Assembly (NCBI GenBank): GCA_017964055.1
Contig: JAGCSS010000104.1
Span: 1-7,505, forward strand
Origin: Lachnospiraceae bacterium
GTDB taxonomy: Bacteria; Bacillota; Clostridia; Lachnospirales; Lachnospiraceae
Direction: 5' to 3'
Length of the DNA stretch: 7,505 nucleotides
Shown here in pieces: positions 1-6,375 of this stretch. The stretch's first letter is position 1; the number at the start of each line of letters is the position of its first letter. The notes beneath the pieces are model-generated. The model had not been told where the DNA came from. It did not search any database and saw nothing but the letters and a program-made list of their open reading frames with translations. A program made the translations under genes and the position numbers.

Positions 1-62
1 CCGTCGGTGTCTATCCATCCGTAAGGGTAGGTGTCGGGCAGCCCGTCACCGTCGGTATCTAT
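1..62 (-). repeat. Second block of the same TSP3-like repeats, continuing beyond the window
   Basis: Residues 809-828 of the PBP resume the same repeat: Asp810, 812, 814 and 818, then YPYGW (820-824), then the next Asp826/Asp828, keeping the 16-residue period. This block is separated from the first by a 61-residue linker (about 748-808) rich in Gly, Pro, Thr and Glu, including PTPTPIP. The window ends inside a unit, so the total number of units cannot be counted. Confidence 0.8.
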
Positions 63-2486
63 GCCGGCATCGGGAATTGGTGTCGGGGTGGGCACATCCG
101 TCGGCAGAGGTGTATCGGTCATGCTCTGTCCGGGAGTAACCCAGACGGTTCCATCCTCCCCGGCTTCTCCGGCATTACCTTCCCCGCCGTCCGGAATTCC
201 GCCGGTCGGCACAGGAGTCAGATACGGTATGCCGTCACCCGTGTACAGATCAGGGATACCGTCACCGTCGGTGTCGGTCCATCCGACCGGGAAAAAGTCG
301 GGGATGCCGTCCCCATCCGTATCTATCCAGTCATCGGGATAGCCGTCCGGGATGTCGTCTCCGTCCTTGTCGATCCAGCCGATAGGATACCCGTCGGGCA
401 CTCCGTCTCCGTCGTTGTCCACCCAGCCGTAAGGATATGTCTCGACCTCGGGCGGTTTGGGCCTGTCGTCCCTGTAGGGCTCGAACGCTTTGTCCTCAAA
501 GCCTTCGTGGATCGCCTGCATGAAACTGTGCCAAATATAAGCCGGATAGGTATTGCCCATCAGGTCTTCGATCGTCTCCGGCATATCGCATCCGACCCAG
601 ATGCCGGTCGTGTAGTATGCGGAATACCCTACGAACCAGCCGTCCTTCTGGTTCTTGGTCGTGCCTGTTTTTCCCGCGGTCGTAATGCCCTTTATCGCCG
701 ATCTGCGCCCGGTGCCCGTTGTCATGACCGTAGTCATAACGTCAGTCATCATCCGCGCGGCATTTTTCTCATAAATACGCTTGGTCTCGACTGTCACGGG
801 GGCAACGGACACCGCGCCCGAGTTATCCACTATCGGGCTGCCGTAGGTGTCGGTTATCCTGACGATGCAGGTCGGTGCGCGGTAAACGCCGTCGTTTGCG
901 AGAGTCGCGTAAGCGGCTGTCATCTCCACCGCCGTAGCGCCGTAGGTGAGTCCTCCGAGCGCCGCAGCCGGGTAATAGTCGGTATCGACGATGCTCGCAA
1001 AATTCATTTTCTTAAGATACGCGAGCCCTCTGTCCACCCCTATCTCCTGCAGGAGCTTCCACGCAACGGTATTTTTCGATACCGAAACCGCGTATCTGAC
1101 GTCTATCTCTCCGGAATAAACCCCGCCCGAATTGGCGGGACCGTCCTCGAACTTTTCATCTACAACTGTAGTATCGGGATAATATCCCCTCTCAAAAACC
1201 GGGGTATAAACTATCAGCGGCTTTATCGAGCTGCCCGGCTGTCTGGGGCTCTGGAAGGCCCTGTTCAGCGTGTATCCTACAGTTTCCTGTCCTCTGCCGC
1301 CCACGATCGCGACCACAAAACCCGTATCGTTGTCAATGCAGACTCCCGCCGACTGGAACTTGTATATGCCTTCATCGTTCGTATCCGTATGGTCCGCGAG
1401 CTCCTCATCGATCGAAGCCTGCAGCTGCGCCTGTTTTGCGGGATTGATCGATGTGTATATCCTGTAGCCCTTTGCGTAGAGATTTCGCCAGATGCGGGAA
1501 TACTCGTCGAAATAGAGTTCTTCGTACATCGCCCGGTCTTCGTCATTCTCGAAATTATAGCGGATCGCAAAGCCCTCCGCCTGCATCAGCGCATGGATTG
1601 CGCATCTGAAGGTATAGGTCTCTTCGTAATTGTTCGTCTCGCTCTCGCTCGAAACGAGCCTGATCCCCTCCGCGAGCGCCATCCGGTAATCGGTCTCGAC
1701 GATAACGCCGTTCTCGTACATCTGCTTGAGAACGCTGTCACGACGCTCCATGGTCTTTTCGAAATGAGTAATGGGATTGTAGTTTGCGGGGCTGTTTGGA
1801 ATACCGCAAAGGAATGCGGTCTGAGACAGCGTAAGCTCGCCCGCGGTCTTTCCGAAATAACCCTTTGCGGCCGCCTGTATCCCGTAGTAACCGTTGGCGA
1901 AATAGATATTGTTAAGATAGAACTCCAGAATGTCCTTTTTGCTGTATTTCCGCTCGAGCGCGGCAGCCAGGAATATCTCCGTAGCCTTTCTCTCGATGGT
2001 CTTTTCGTTGGTGAGATATATCGAGCGGGCCAGCTGCTGCGTGATCGTACTGCCGCCCTGTTTTATCGCGCCCTCGTTTTCGATATAGGCCTTTGCCGCA
2101 CGCGCGATCGCGTAAACGTCGTAGCCCTTGTGGGTGTAGAATTTTCTGTCCTCGACCGCCAGAACGGCGTTGACCGCGTTTTCGGGGATCGCGGAAAAAG
2201 GCAGGTAATAGACGTTTTTGCTGCCCGAGAGGATCTGCATAACGTTGCCGTCGGAATAATAGAGTATCGAGGTCTGATCGTTCGCGAAATCGCTCCTAGA
2301 GGAACGGGCCGCGATCACAAGCGCCCTGTCCCGGCATGCGAGCAGATCCCTGCCGTATTTGTAGTAAAGCCAGCCTCCGACACCTATGGCCGCCAGAAAA
2401 ATGAGCAGCAGAAACCAAAGGAACACCTTGCCTGCGATGCTCCTTTTCTTTCCATGTTCGTTTTTACCACTGTGTTTTTCCGACAT
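1..2486 (-). CDS. Class A penicillin-binding protein (PBP1A-type transglycosylase/transpeptidase) with C-terminal Ca-binding-type repeats, partial
   Basis: Bifunctional peptidoglycan synthase anchored in the membrane and acting outside it. It polymerises lipid II glycan strands and cross-links stem peptides. The 828 visible codons run off the window at base 1, so the C-terminus is missing. Residues 1-20 are a Lys-rich cytoplasmic tail and about 21-42 a single transmembrane anchor. The GT51 glycosyltransferase spans roughly 75-270: catalytic Glu112 in VEDRKFYTHKG, then GGSTITQQLA (144-153) and the ERKYSKKDILEFYLNNIYF block. The transpeptidase spans about 375-660, with SSIK (catalytic Ser419, Lys422), SKN (470-472) and KTG (606-608), so both activities look intact. 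From about 684 come acidic 16-residue repeats and a Pro/Thr linker, unusual for this family. The ATG at 2486 has GGAG (2492-2495) 5 nt upstream. It is the last gene of the four-gene minus-strand run, 56 bp after the ATPase gene. Family identity is very secure; the role of the tail is unknown. Confidence 0.96.
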   Translation of the reverse strand, partial: MSEKHSGKNEHGKKRSIAGKVFLWFLLLIFLAAIGVGGWLYYKYGRDLLACRDRALVIAARSSRSDFANDQTSILYYSDGNVMQILSGSKNVYYLPFSAIPENAVNAVLAVEDRKFYTHKGYDVYAIARAAKAYIENEGAIKQGGSTITQQLARSIYLTNEKTIERKATEIFLAAALERKYSKKDILEFYLNNIYFANGYYGIQAAAKGYFGKTAGELTLSQTAFLCGIPNSPANYNPITHFEKTMERRDSVLKQMYENGVIVETDYRMALAEGIRLVSSESETNNYEETYTFRCAIHALMQAEGFAIRYNFENDEDRAMYEELYFDEYSRIWRNLYAKGYRIYTSINPAKQAQLQASIDEELADHTDTNDEGIYKFQSAGVCIDNDTGFVVAIVGGRGQETVGYTLNRAFQSPRQPGSSIKPLIVYTPVFERGYYPDTTVVDEKFEDGPANSGGVYSGEIDVRYAVSVSKNTVAWKLLQEIGVDRGLAYLKKMNFASIVDTDYYPAAALGGLTYGATAVEMTAAYATLANDGVYRAPTCIVRITDTYGSPIVDNSGAVSVAPVTVETKRIYEKNAARMMTDVMTTVMTTGTGRRSAIKGITTAGKTGTTKNQKDGWFVGYSAYYTTGIWVGCDMPETIEDLMGNTYPAYIWHSFMQAIHEGFEDKAFEPYRDDRPKPPEVETYPYGWVDNDGDGVPDGYPIGWIDKDGDDIPDGYPDDWIDTDGDGIPDFFPVGWTDTDGDGIPDLYTGDGIPYLTPVPTGGIPDGGEGNAGEAGEDGTVWVTPGQSMTDTPLPTDVPTPTPIPDAGIDTDGDGLPDTYPYGWIDTD
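246..437 (-). repeat. Four tandem 16-residue TSP3-like calcium-binding repeats in the PBP tail
   Basis: Residues 684-747 of the PBP are four head-to-tail 16-residue (48-bp) units with the pattern [Y/F]PxGWxDxDGDGxPDx. Each holds a D-x-D-x-D-G-x-x-D-like loop, the arrangement of thrombospondin type-3 and related Ca2+-binding loops. For example, unit 1 has Asp690, 692, 694 and 698. Unit 2 has Asp711 in place of the loop Gly, and unit 3 has Asp-Asp in place of the x-Gly before Trp. The units differ at many nucleotide positions while the Asp/Gly/Pro/Trp frame is kept, so they are not recent copies and look selected at protein level. Calcium binding is inferred from the motif. Confidence 0.85.
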
Positions 2487-2491
2487 AATGT

Positions 2492-2495
2492 CTCC
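2492..2495 (-). promoter_or_regulatory. Ribosome binding site of the PBP gene
   Basis: GGAG on the minus strand, 5 nt before the ATG at 2486. It fixes this start, which gives the expected Lys-rich tail followed by a membrane anchor. Confidence 0.75.
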
Positions 2496-2508
2496 GATGG
2501 ATACCTAA

Positions 2509-2522
2509 GACGGCCTGCCGTC
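2509..2522 (-). other. Short perfect inverted repeat between the ATPase and PBP genes
   Basis: GACGGC and GCCGTC form 6-bp arms around 2 bases (or 5-bp arms around a 4-base loop) in the 56-bp gap. The minus-strand transcript could fold a small GC-rich hairpin about 14 nt before the PBP ribosome binding site. No U-run follows, so it does not look like an intrinsic terminator. It could be an mRNA-processing or stabilising hairpin, or chance. Confidence 0.35.
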
Positions 2523-2542
2523 GATTGAACCTGCGCGGTGTC

Positions 2543-4378
2543 CTAGCCGGCCAGTTCTATAAGATTATAGGCTGCGCCCAGCCCGTCCAGTATCTCTTTT
2601 TCATCCGGCCTGCAGGTAAACAGTATCACCTGCTGCCCCTCCCTGTCCGCGATCGCGGACAGCGCGCTCCGCATCCTCTCCGGATCGGAATACGCAAAGC
2701 TCTCATCGAGCAGGACCGGCACCTTTTCGTCGCCGAAGAACAACCGCGCCGACGCAAATCTGAGCGCCAGATACAGCTGCTGCATCGTGCCTGTACTGAG
2801 TGCGGACACGGGAACGTAATCCAGCCCGCTCATGACCTCTATATTAAGGTCCTCGTCCACTCTTCCCGCAGAATAACGGCCGTCGGTGGTCAGGCATATC
2901 TCCTCCGAGAGCAGCTCGTTGAAGGACGAACCGAAGCTGTCGCGCATACCCCCGGATATCTCCCTAACAGCCTCCGCCGCCAGGGACGCTGCCTCCAGTT
3001 CCCGACTCAGAGACGTCTCCTTTTGCTGAGCCTCTGCCAGCGCATGCCTGCAACTGTCGAGCTCATCTCCGATATCTCCGAGGTTCTCCAGCTCCCACTC
3101 GCATCTGTCGGCCGTCGCCTCAAATGCATCGGCGCTTTCATCGAGCTCCGGTATCCTGCTGTTTATCCTCTCGCGTTCTGCCAGTGCCTCCTCGAGCCTG
3201 CCGGCAGCAGCCGTGACACGTTCACCCGCTGCGCGGTATGCCTCGCGGGCACGCTCGCATGCTTCTTCGGGAGCGGCATCTGCTGTATGACCGTATTCCG
3301 CTTCGTCCTCCTGCCCGTCTGTGACCAAAGCCTCTCGTCCCGCAAAAAACGCCGCCAGAAGCACCACGAGCGATGCCATCAGCAGTACGACTCCCGCTCC
3401 GATAAGCGCCGCATAGCGCCCGTTCCCTGCCACGCACAGCAGTCCTCCTGCCGCCAGCAGTCCCATACCGATACCTGCCAGCTTTTTCCGTTTTGCCGCA
3501 CGCTGCGCTGCCAGCTCTTTTTCACGTTCTTTCTTCCGCTCGATCTCAGCCTCACCGGCCGCCTCGCGCTCTCTTTGCGCTTTCTCTGCAGCCGCAAGAG
3601 CCTCCCTCGCACTCTCCTCACCGGCTCTTGCCTGCTCCCATTCGGCACGCAGGCCCGCGGTATCGGGAATACCTCCTTTAAGCCTCTCTATCTCGCAGCG
3701 CAGAGGTTTCGCGTTCTCCAGGCTCTCACTGCGCCGCTTTATCAGCACATCAGCCTCTTTTTCTTTGGCAAGAAGCTCCGCTTCCCTAGCCTTCAGCGCC
3801 CCGGAAGCAGGGTTTTTCAGCTCTGCCGCAAGCGCCTTTTTGCGCGCCTCGAGACTCTCGATCGCGCCCTCCACATTCAGCTTGCAGCCGCCGGTAGTTG
3901 CGAGGTTCGCGATATGGTTCCTGACCTCCGCTCCGAAATCAGCGCTGCAGCGCAGATCTGTCTGCCCCATGCTGACGGTGTTATAGTAAGCGGTGCGCGT
4001 CAGCTTCGGGAATATCGATGTTATGCTGTCATCCGCCAGAGATATCTTCCTGCCCGTATCGAGGTCGGTCAGCACGCAGGACTTTTCCTTTTGGTAGAAA
4101 ACCCTGGTTATGCGGTATTCGTGCCCCTCATGCTCAAAATCCATGCTGCCCTGATAGGCTCCGGGCGTATCCCAGGGACTGTAGCGCATGTACGGATCGT
4201 CACGCCCCGCGCGTCCCCTGCTGCGGTCCAGCCCGAAGAGCATCGCTCCGATAAACGCATGCAAAGTGGACTTGCCCGACTCATTCCCTCCGTAGATAAG
4301 ATTGAGTCCGTCGTCAAGCCTGACCGTCATGTTATGGAACTTTCCGAAATGTCCTATGCGTAATTCCCTGATCTTCAC
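2543..4378 (-). CDS. SbcC/Rad50-like (YhaN-type) AAA ATPase with central membrane hairpin
   Basis: ATPase partner of the SbcD-like nuclease encoded just upstream, expected to clamp DNA ends for processing. The 611 residues show an N-terminal ABC-type half-site with Walker A GGNESGKST (30-38) and a Q-loop region near GQTDL (138-142). An Ala/Glu/Arg-rich coiled coil runs about 171-300. Two hydrophobic helices (about 301-318 and 323-347) follow a basic stretch (RAAKRKKL). After an acidic linker, a second coil runs about 370-475. The C-terminal half-site has signature LSTGTMQQLYLALRFA (527-542), Walker B VPVLLDESFAY (553-563) and D-loop SDPERMR. No CxxC zinc hook is seen. B. subtilis YhaN, as I recall it, is considerably longer (over 900 aa) and also has central membrane helices, so this is a short-coil relative. 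Start is GTG at 4378, overlapping the upstream TGA stop by 4 bases; AAGGG (4385-4389) lies 6 nt upstream. A later Met (residue 17) would remove the conserved first strand. Confidence 0.9.
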   Translation of the reverse strand: MKIRELRIGHFGKFHNMTVRLDDGLNLIYGGNESGKSTLHAFIGAMLFGLDRSRGRAGRDDPYMRYSPWDTPGAYQGSMDFEHEGHEYRITRVFYQKEKSCVLTDLDTGRKISLADDSITSIFPKLTRTAYYNTVSMGQTDLRCSADFGAEVRNHIANLATTGGCKLNVEGAIESLEARKKALAAELKNPASGALKAREAELLAKEKEADVLIKRRSESLENAKPLRCEIERLKGGIPDTAGLRAEWEQARAGEESAREALAAAEKAQREREAAGEAEIERKKEREKELAAQRAAKRKKLAGIGMGLLAAGGLLCVAGNGRYAALIGAGVVLLMASLVVLLAAFFAGREALVTDGQEDEAEYGHTADAAPEEACERAREAYRAAGERVTAAAGRLEEALAERERINSRIPELDESADAFEATADRCEWELENLGDIGDELDSCRHALAEAQQKETSLSRELEAASLAAEAVREISGGMRDSFGSSFNELLSEEICLTTDGRYSAGRVDEDLNIEVMSGLDYVPVSALSTGTMQQLYLALRFASARLFFGDEKVPVLLDESFAYSDPERMRSALSAIADREGQQVILFTCRPDEKEILDGLGAAYNLIELAG

Positions 4379-5439
4379 TTTTTTCCCTTATACAATGCCG
4401 CGATCCCGTAATCGAGCGTCTTTTGCGCCAGCTCGGGATCCAGTCCCCTTGCCCTGATATTCTCTATGAACATCCCGATGATGTTGTCACGGTTTTCCGC
4501 GAGAAGCCTGTCAAAATCGTAATCCGGCTCCGTCTCATCGGCAAAATATACGATCCTGCCTTCCTTCATCAATGCGGCGGTGTCAAACCCGATGTCCGGA
4601 TCACGCCTGCCTCTGACCGAAAATGAAAAAATGCGGTCACTGCCCCTTTCGGCGATCCGGTCGGCTATCATGCGCTGCAGCCCGTAATTGGTCGTTTCGG
4701 GGCTGACGATAAGCTCCTCATCGAAATACCTGCCGTCGGTACAGACCTCAAACCCTGTCGCGATCTCCGATCCGTCCCCTGTTTTTTCGATGCTCCCGGT
4801 GATAAAGCCCCTGCTGCCCGTGTCATGCCTCTCGAGAGGCTCCGTGCAGCCCGGATAAATCATCCTCTCGCTGATGGTCAGCGGCGTGTGGATGTGTCCG
4901 CAGGCAATATAGTCAAACCCGGCTGACATCAGCTTTTTCCTGTCGACCGGGAGATTACCCGGCTCCCCTCCGTGCATCAGCAGGATATTGATCCTGTCAC
5001 GATGCTCAGGCCTTACCTCATCGAGCAGCGGCTCGTGTATCTGCCTGTGGCAAAAGCTCAGTCCCATGACCTCTGTGTTTATATCCTCAAAATAAATGCT
5101 CTCCGGCTGCTCTGTTTTGAAAAAGGTCACATTCGGCGACCATTCGAAGCCGTTGTAGTTCGATATGCCGCTGATATAATCGTGATTCCCGGCGATGATG
5201 ACCACTCTCACGTCCGGGATCGAGGCAAATAGCGAATCGACCTCCTTCAGCTCGCGTACGAGAGGCTGCTTATGGAAAAGGTCTCCCGCTATCAGCAGCA
5301 GATCCGGCTCCGTTTCCCTGCAATAGTCGATGATCCCGCGAAATGCTCCGAATACCTGCTCTTTGCGCTCACCCGCCCACGGGAAGCCCTTGTCGGGCTC
5401 AGCACCGAGATGAGTGTCGGCAATGTGTACAAATCTCAT
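4375..5439 (-). CDS. SbcD/Mre11-like (YhaO-type) metallophosphoesterase, DNA-repair exonuclease
   Basis: Predicted Mn2+-dependent nuclease subunit working with the ATPase encoded directly downstream, as in SbcCD, Mre11-Rad50 and YhaO-YhaN. The 354 residues contain the full calcineurin-like phosphoesterase set: ADTHLG (Asp8, His10), GDLFH (Asp53), GNHD (Asn85, His86; His86 would be the catalytic His), His156 in MHGGEP, and GHIH (His182, His184). The catalytic domain covers about 1-215. The remaining 140 residues form a mixed C-terminal region, likely the capping and partner-binding part, somewhat shorter than typical SbcD. ATG at 5439 has GGAG (5446-5449) 6 nt upstream. Only 3 bases separate it from the regulator's stop, and its TGA sits inside the GTGA overlap with the next gene. 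YhaO and SbcD assignments cannot be separated with certainty from motifs alone; the membrane helices of the partner favour YhaO. Confidence 0.92.
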   Translation of the reverse strand: MRFVHIADTHLGAEPDKGFPWAGERKEQVFGAFRGIIDYCRETEPDLLLIAGDLFHKQPLVRELKEVDSLFASIPDVRVVIIAGNHDYISGISNYNGFEWSPNVTFFKTEQPESIYFEDINTEVMGLSFCHRQIHEPLLDEVRPEHRDRINILLMHGGEPGNLPVDRKKLMSAGFDYIACGHIHTPLTISERMIYPGCTEPLERHDTGSRGFITGSIEKTGDGSEIATGFEVCTDGRYFDEELIVSPETTNYGLQRMIADRIAERGSDRIFSFSVRGRRDPDIGFDTAALMKEGRIVYFADETEPDYDFDRLLAENRDNIIGMFIENIRARGLDPELAQKTLDYGIAALYKGKK

Positions 5440-5442
5440 ATT

Positions 5443-6279
5443 TTACTCCGCAACCTTAGACGGTGATGTTCCGAAACGCTTTTTAAACAGCTTGCTGAAA
5501 TGATACGCATCGTCGTAGCCCACCATTTCCGCGACCTCGTGGACGCTCAGCTCCGGCCGTGTCATCAGCAGCTTTTTGGCCTTGTCGAGACGCACGTCGA
5601 TGAGATACCTGATCGGCGTATCTCCCGTGACCGTCTTGAATATCTTTGAGATATAGAAGGGGCTCACGTACATATTCTCGGAGATGATGTCGAGCGAGAT
5701 CTTTTCCGCGTAATGCTCCTCAAAATACTGCATGATCTGGCTCACGATCTCATTTTTATTGACCGACTCAAACGCGCATTTCCCGTTCGGGAGGCTGGAC
5801 TCCCGCATGTCGCGCAGGATATAGAGCACATACTGCACCAGATAGCTCTGCATCATGTAATACTTGCCGATACAGCAGGTATTTTTCTCGGAATCCATCG
5901 CGATGCAGAGTCTCATGAGCTTCAGTCTGAGCTCGGGCCCCGTCTTATATATGGGAGTGCGTCCCTCGATGTCTATGCAGTTCGGCCGCATGCCCTCGAG
6001 ACAGAAATCCGATAGTCCCACGAAAAACTCTGTCGCAGGATGCATCGGGTCACTGACTATCGACTGGTGGTACATGCCCGGATTGAGGATCAGCAGATCG
6101 CCCTCCTCGATATCGTATATCTCGCCGTCGATCTTGTATTTCCCGTGACCGGACATAATGAAAGCAAGCTCGAGCTGATGCTCGTGCACATGATAGCGAT
6201 CCTCCGACCTGGTCCTTACGCCCTTCCAGGTAAAAAGGAATGTGGGATTAAAATTGCTGGTAAACAGATCTTCGCCCAT
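5443..6279 (-). CDS. AraC-family transcriptional regulator with N-terminal cupin sensor
   Basis: 278-residue cytoplasmic DNA-binding regulator. The N-terminal domain (about 20-85) is a cupin-type AraC sensor, with HVHEHQLELAFIMSG (His30, 32 and 34 in this region) and the IEEGDLLILNPGMYH strand pair. Residues 175-278 are the double helix-turn-helix domain: first HTH about 194-213 (ISLDIISENMYVSPFYISKIF), second about 244-266 (VHEVAEMVGYDDAYHFSKLFKK), ending RFGTSPSKV as expected. Cupin-AraC proteins usually respond to sugars and control adjacent carbohydrate genes, which fits the divergent GH27 gene 102 bp away (inference). ATG at 6279 has AAGGGA (6287-6292) 7 nt upstream. It is the first gene of the minus-strand run, and its last codons and stop contain the ribosome binding site of the nuclease gene, implying translational coupling. 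Ligand unknown. Confidence 0.93.
   Translation of the reverse strand: MGEDLFTSNFNPTFLFTWKGVRTRSEDRYHVHEHQLELAFIMSGHGKYKIDGEIYDIEEGDLLILNPGMYHQSIVSDPMHPATEFFVGLSDFCLEGMRPNCIDIEGRTPIYKTGPELRLKLMRLCIAMDSEKNTCCIGKYYMMQSYLVQYVLYILRDMRESSLPNGKCAFESVNKNEIVSQIMQYFEEHYAEKISLDIISENMYVSPFYISKIFKTVTGDTPIRYLIDVRLDKAKKLLMTRPELSVHEVAEMVGYDDAYHFSKLFKKRFGTSPSKVAE
5446..5449 (-). promoter_or_regulatory. Ribosome binding site of the nuclease gene, inside the regulator's end
   Basis: GGAG on the minus strand is formed by the last two codons of the regulator (GCG GAG, followed by TAA), 6 nt before the nuclease ATG. Ribosomes finishing the regulator would expose or reuse this site, so the two proteins should be made together. 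Confidence 0.75.
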
Positions 6280-6286
6280 AAAAACG

Positions 6287-6294
6287 TCCCTTCC
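6287..6294 (-). promoter_or_regulatory. Ribosome binding site of the regulator gene
   Basis: GGAAGGGA on the minus strand, with AAGGGA ending 7 nt before the ATG at 6279. It supports this start. Confidence 0.65.
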
Positions 6295-6314
6295 GTGTCC
6301 GATGCTTTTATTGA

Positions 6315-6330
6315 AGTGGATTTTTCCACT
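6315..6330. promoter_or_regulatory. Candidate operator: perfect inverted repeat AGTGGA-TTTT-TCCACT
   Basis: Perfect 6-bp arms around a 4-bp T-tract in the divergent intergenic region. It lies immediately downstream of the predicted start point of the regulator transcript (about +2 to +17) and at the -35 position of the predicted glycosidase promoter. This would suit a shared operator. Most AraC proteins bind direct rather than inverted repeats, so another protein, or a hairpin in the regulator's 5' leader, is a real alternative. Confidence 0.5.
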
Positions 6331-6339
6331 AATAACAAT

Positions 6340-6350
6340 TATACTATAGT
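6340..6350 (+). promoter_or_regulatory. Weak -10 region(s) for the GH27 gene, overlapping the divergent promoter
   Basis: Two -10-like hexamers share one base: TATACT (6340-6345) and TATAGT (6345-6350). At 16-18 bp upstream of either there is no good -35 box; a TTGAAG at 6311 is too far (23 bp). A good -10 without a -35 is typical of activator-dependent promoters. The -10 DNA is shared with the minus-strand TATAAT, so the two polymerases could not bind together. Confidence 0.45.
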
Positions 6351-6351
6351 T

Positions 6352-6365
6352 TGTAAATAATCACA
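6352..6365. promoter_or_regulatory. Degenerate cre-like element
   Basis: TGTAAATAATCACA matches the flanks of the CcpA catabolite-response consensus TGWAANCGNTNWCA but has TA in place of the central CG, which is normally important. It sits over the -35/spacer of the regulator promoter and at or after the start point of the glycosidase transcript. Weak on sequence alone. Confidence 0.2.
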
Positions 6366-6369
6366 AATC

Positions 6370-6375
6370 AGGAGA
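6370..6375 (+). promoter_or_regulatory. Ribosome binding site of the GH27 gene
   Basis: AGGAGA ends 6 nt before the ATG at 6382. An ATG at 6377 is followed two codons later by TGA, so 6382 is the real start. Confidence 0.8.

Larger units (their letters stand above)
6338..6366 (-). promoter_or_regulatory. Sigma-A type promoter for the regulator operon
   Basis: On the minus strand, -35 TTGTGA (6366-6361), a 17-bp AT-rich spacer and a perfect -10 TATAAT (6343-6338). Start point is predicted near 6331, giving a leader of about 52 nt. It is the best promoter seen in the window and probably drives the regulator, nuclease and ATPase, and perhaps the PBP gene. Confidence 0.75.

Noticed and set aside
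31..342. Plus-strand frame with repetitive Ser/Pro-rich translation (GMPSPSVS repeats)
   Set aside because: This is the antisense reading of the Asp/Gly repeats in the PBP tail. The periodicity comes from the real protein on the minus strand.
1..437. Direct repeats considered as a CRISPR array or minisatellite
   Set aside because: Units are 48 bp without unique spacers, keep the reading frame of the PBP, and diverge mainly at positions that preserve the Asp/Gly/Trp pattern. They are protein repeats.
507..2528. 673-codon open frame on the plus strand, antisense to the PBP gene
   Set aside because: It is in exact codon register with the PBP gene on the other strand, where stops would need TTA, CTA or TCA codons in the PBP. 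These codons are rare there, so the frame stays open by composition. Its translation shows no domain, and the PBP has all family motifs.
2487..2542. Possible intrinsic terminator between the ATPase and PBP genes
   Set aside because: The only hairpin (2509-2522) is short and lacks a following U-run in the minus-strand transcript.
2525..4363. 612-codon open frame on the plus strand almost exactly mirroring the ATPase gene
   Set aside because: Same codon-register effect. It ends where the ATPase uses a TTA codon (the antisense TAA at 4361-4363). Its Cys/Arg/Leu-rich translation has no recognisable fold, while the minus strand has clear Walker A, signature and Walker B motifs.
6311..6345. TTGAAG at 6311-6316 as the -35 of the GH27 promoter
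   Set aside because: The spacing to TATACT is 23 bp, too long for a sigma-A promoter; the next -10-like hexamer is farther still.
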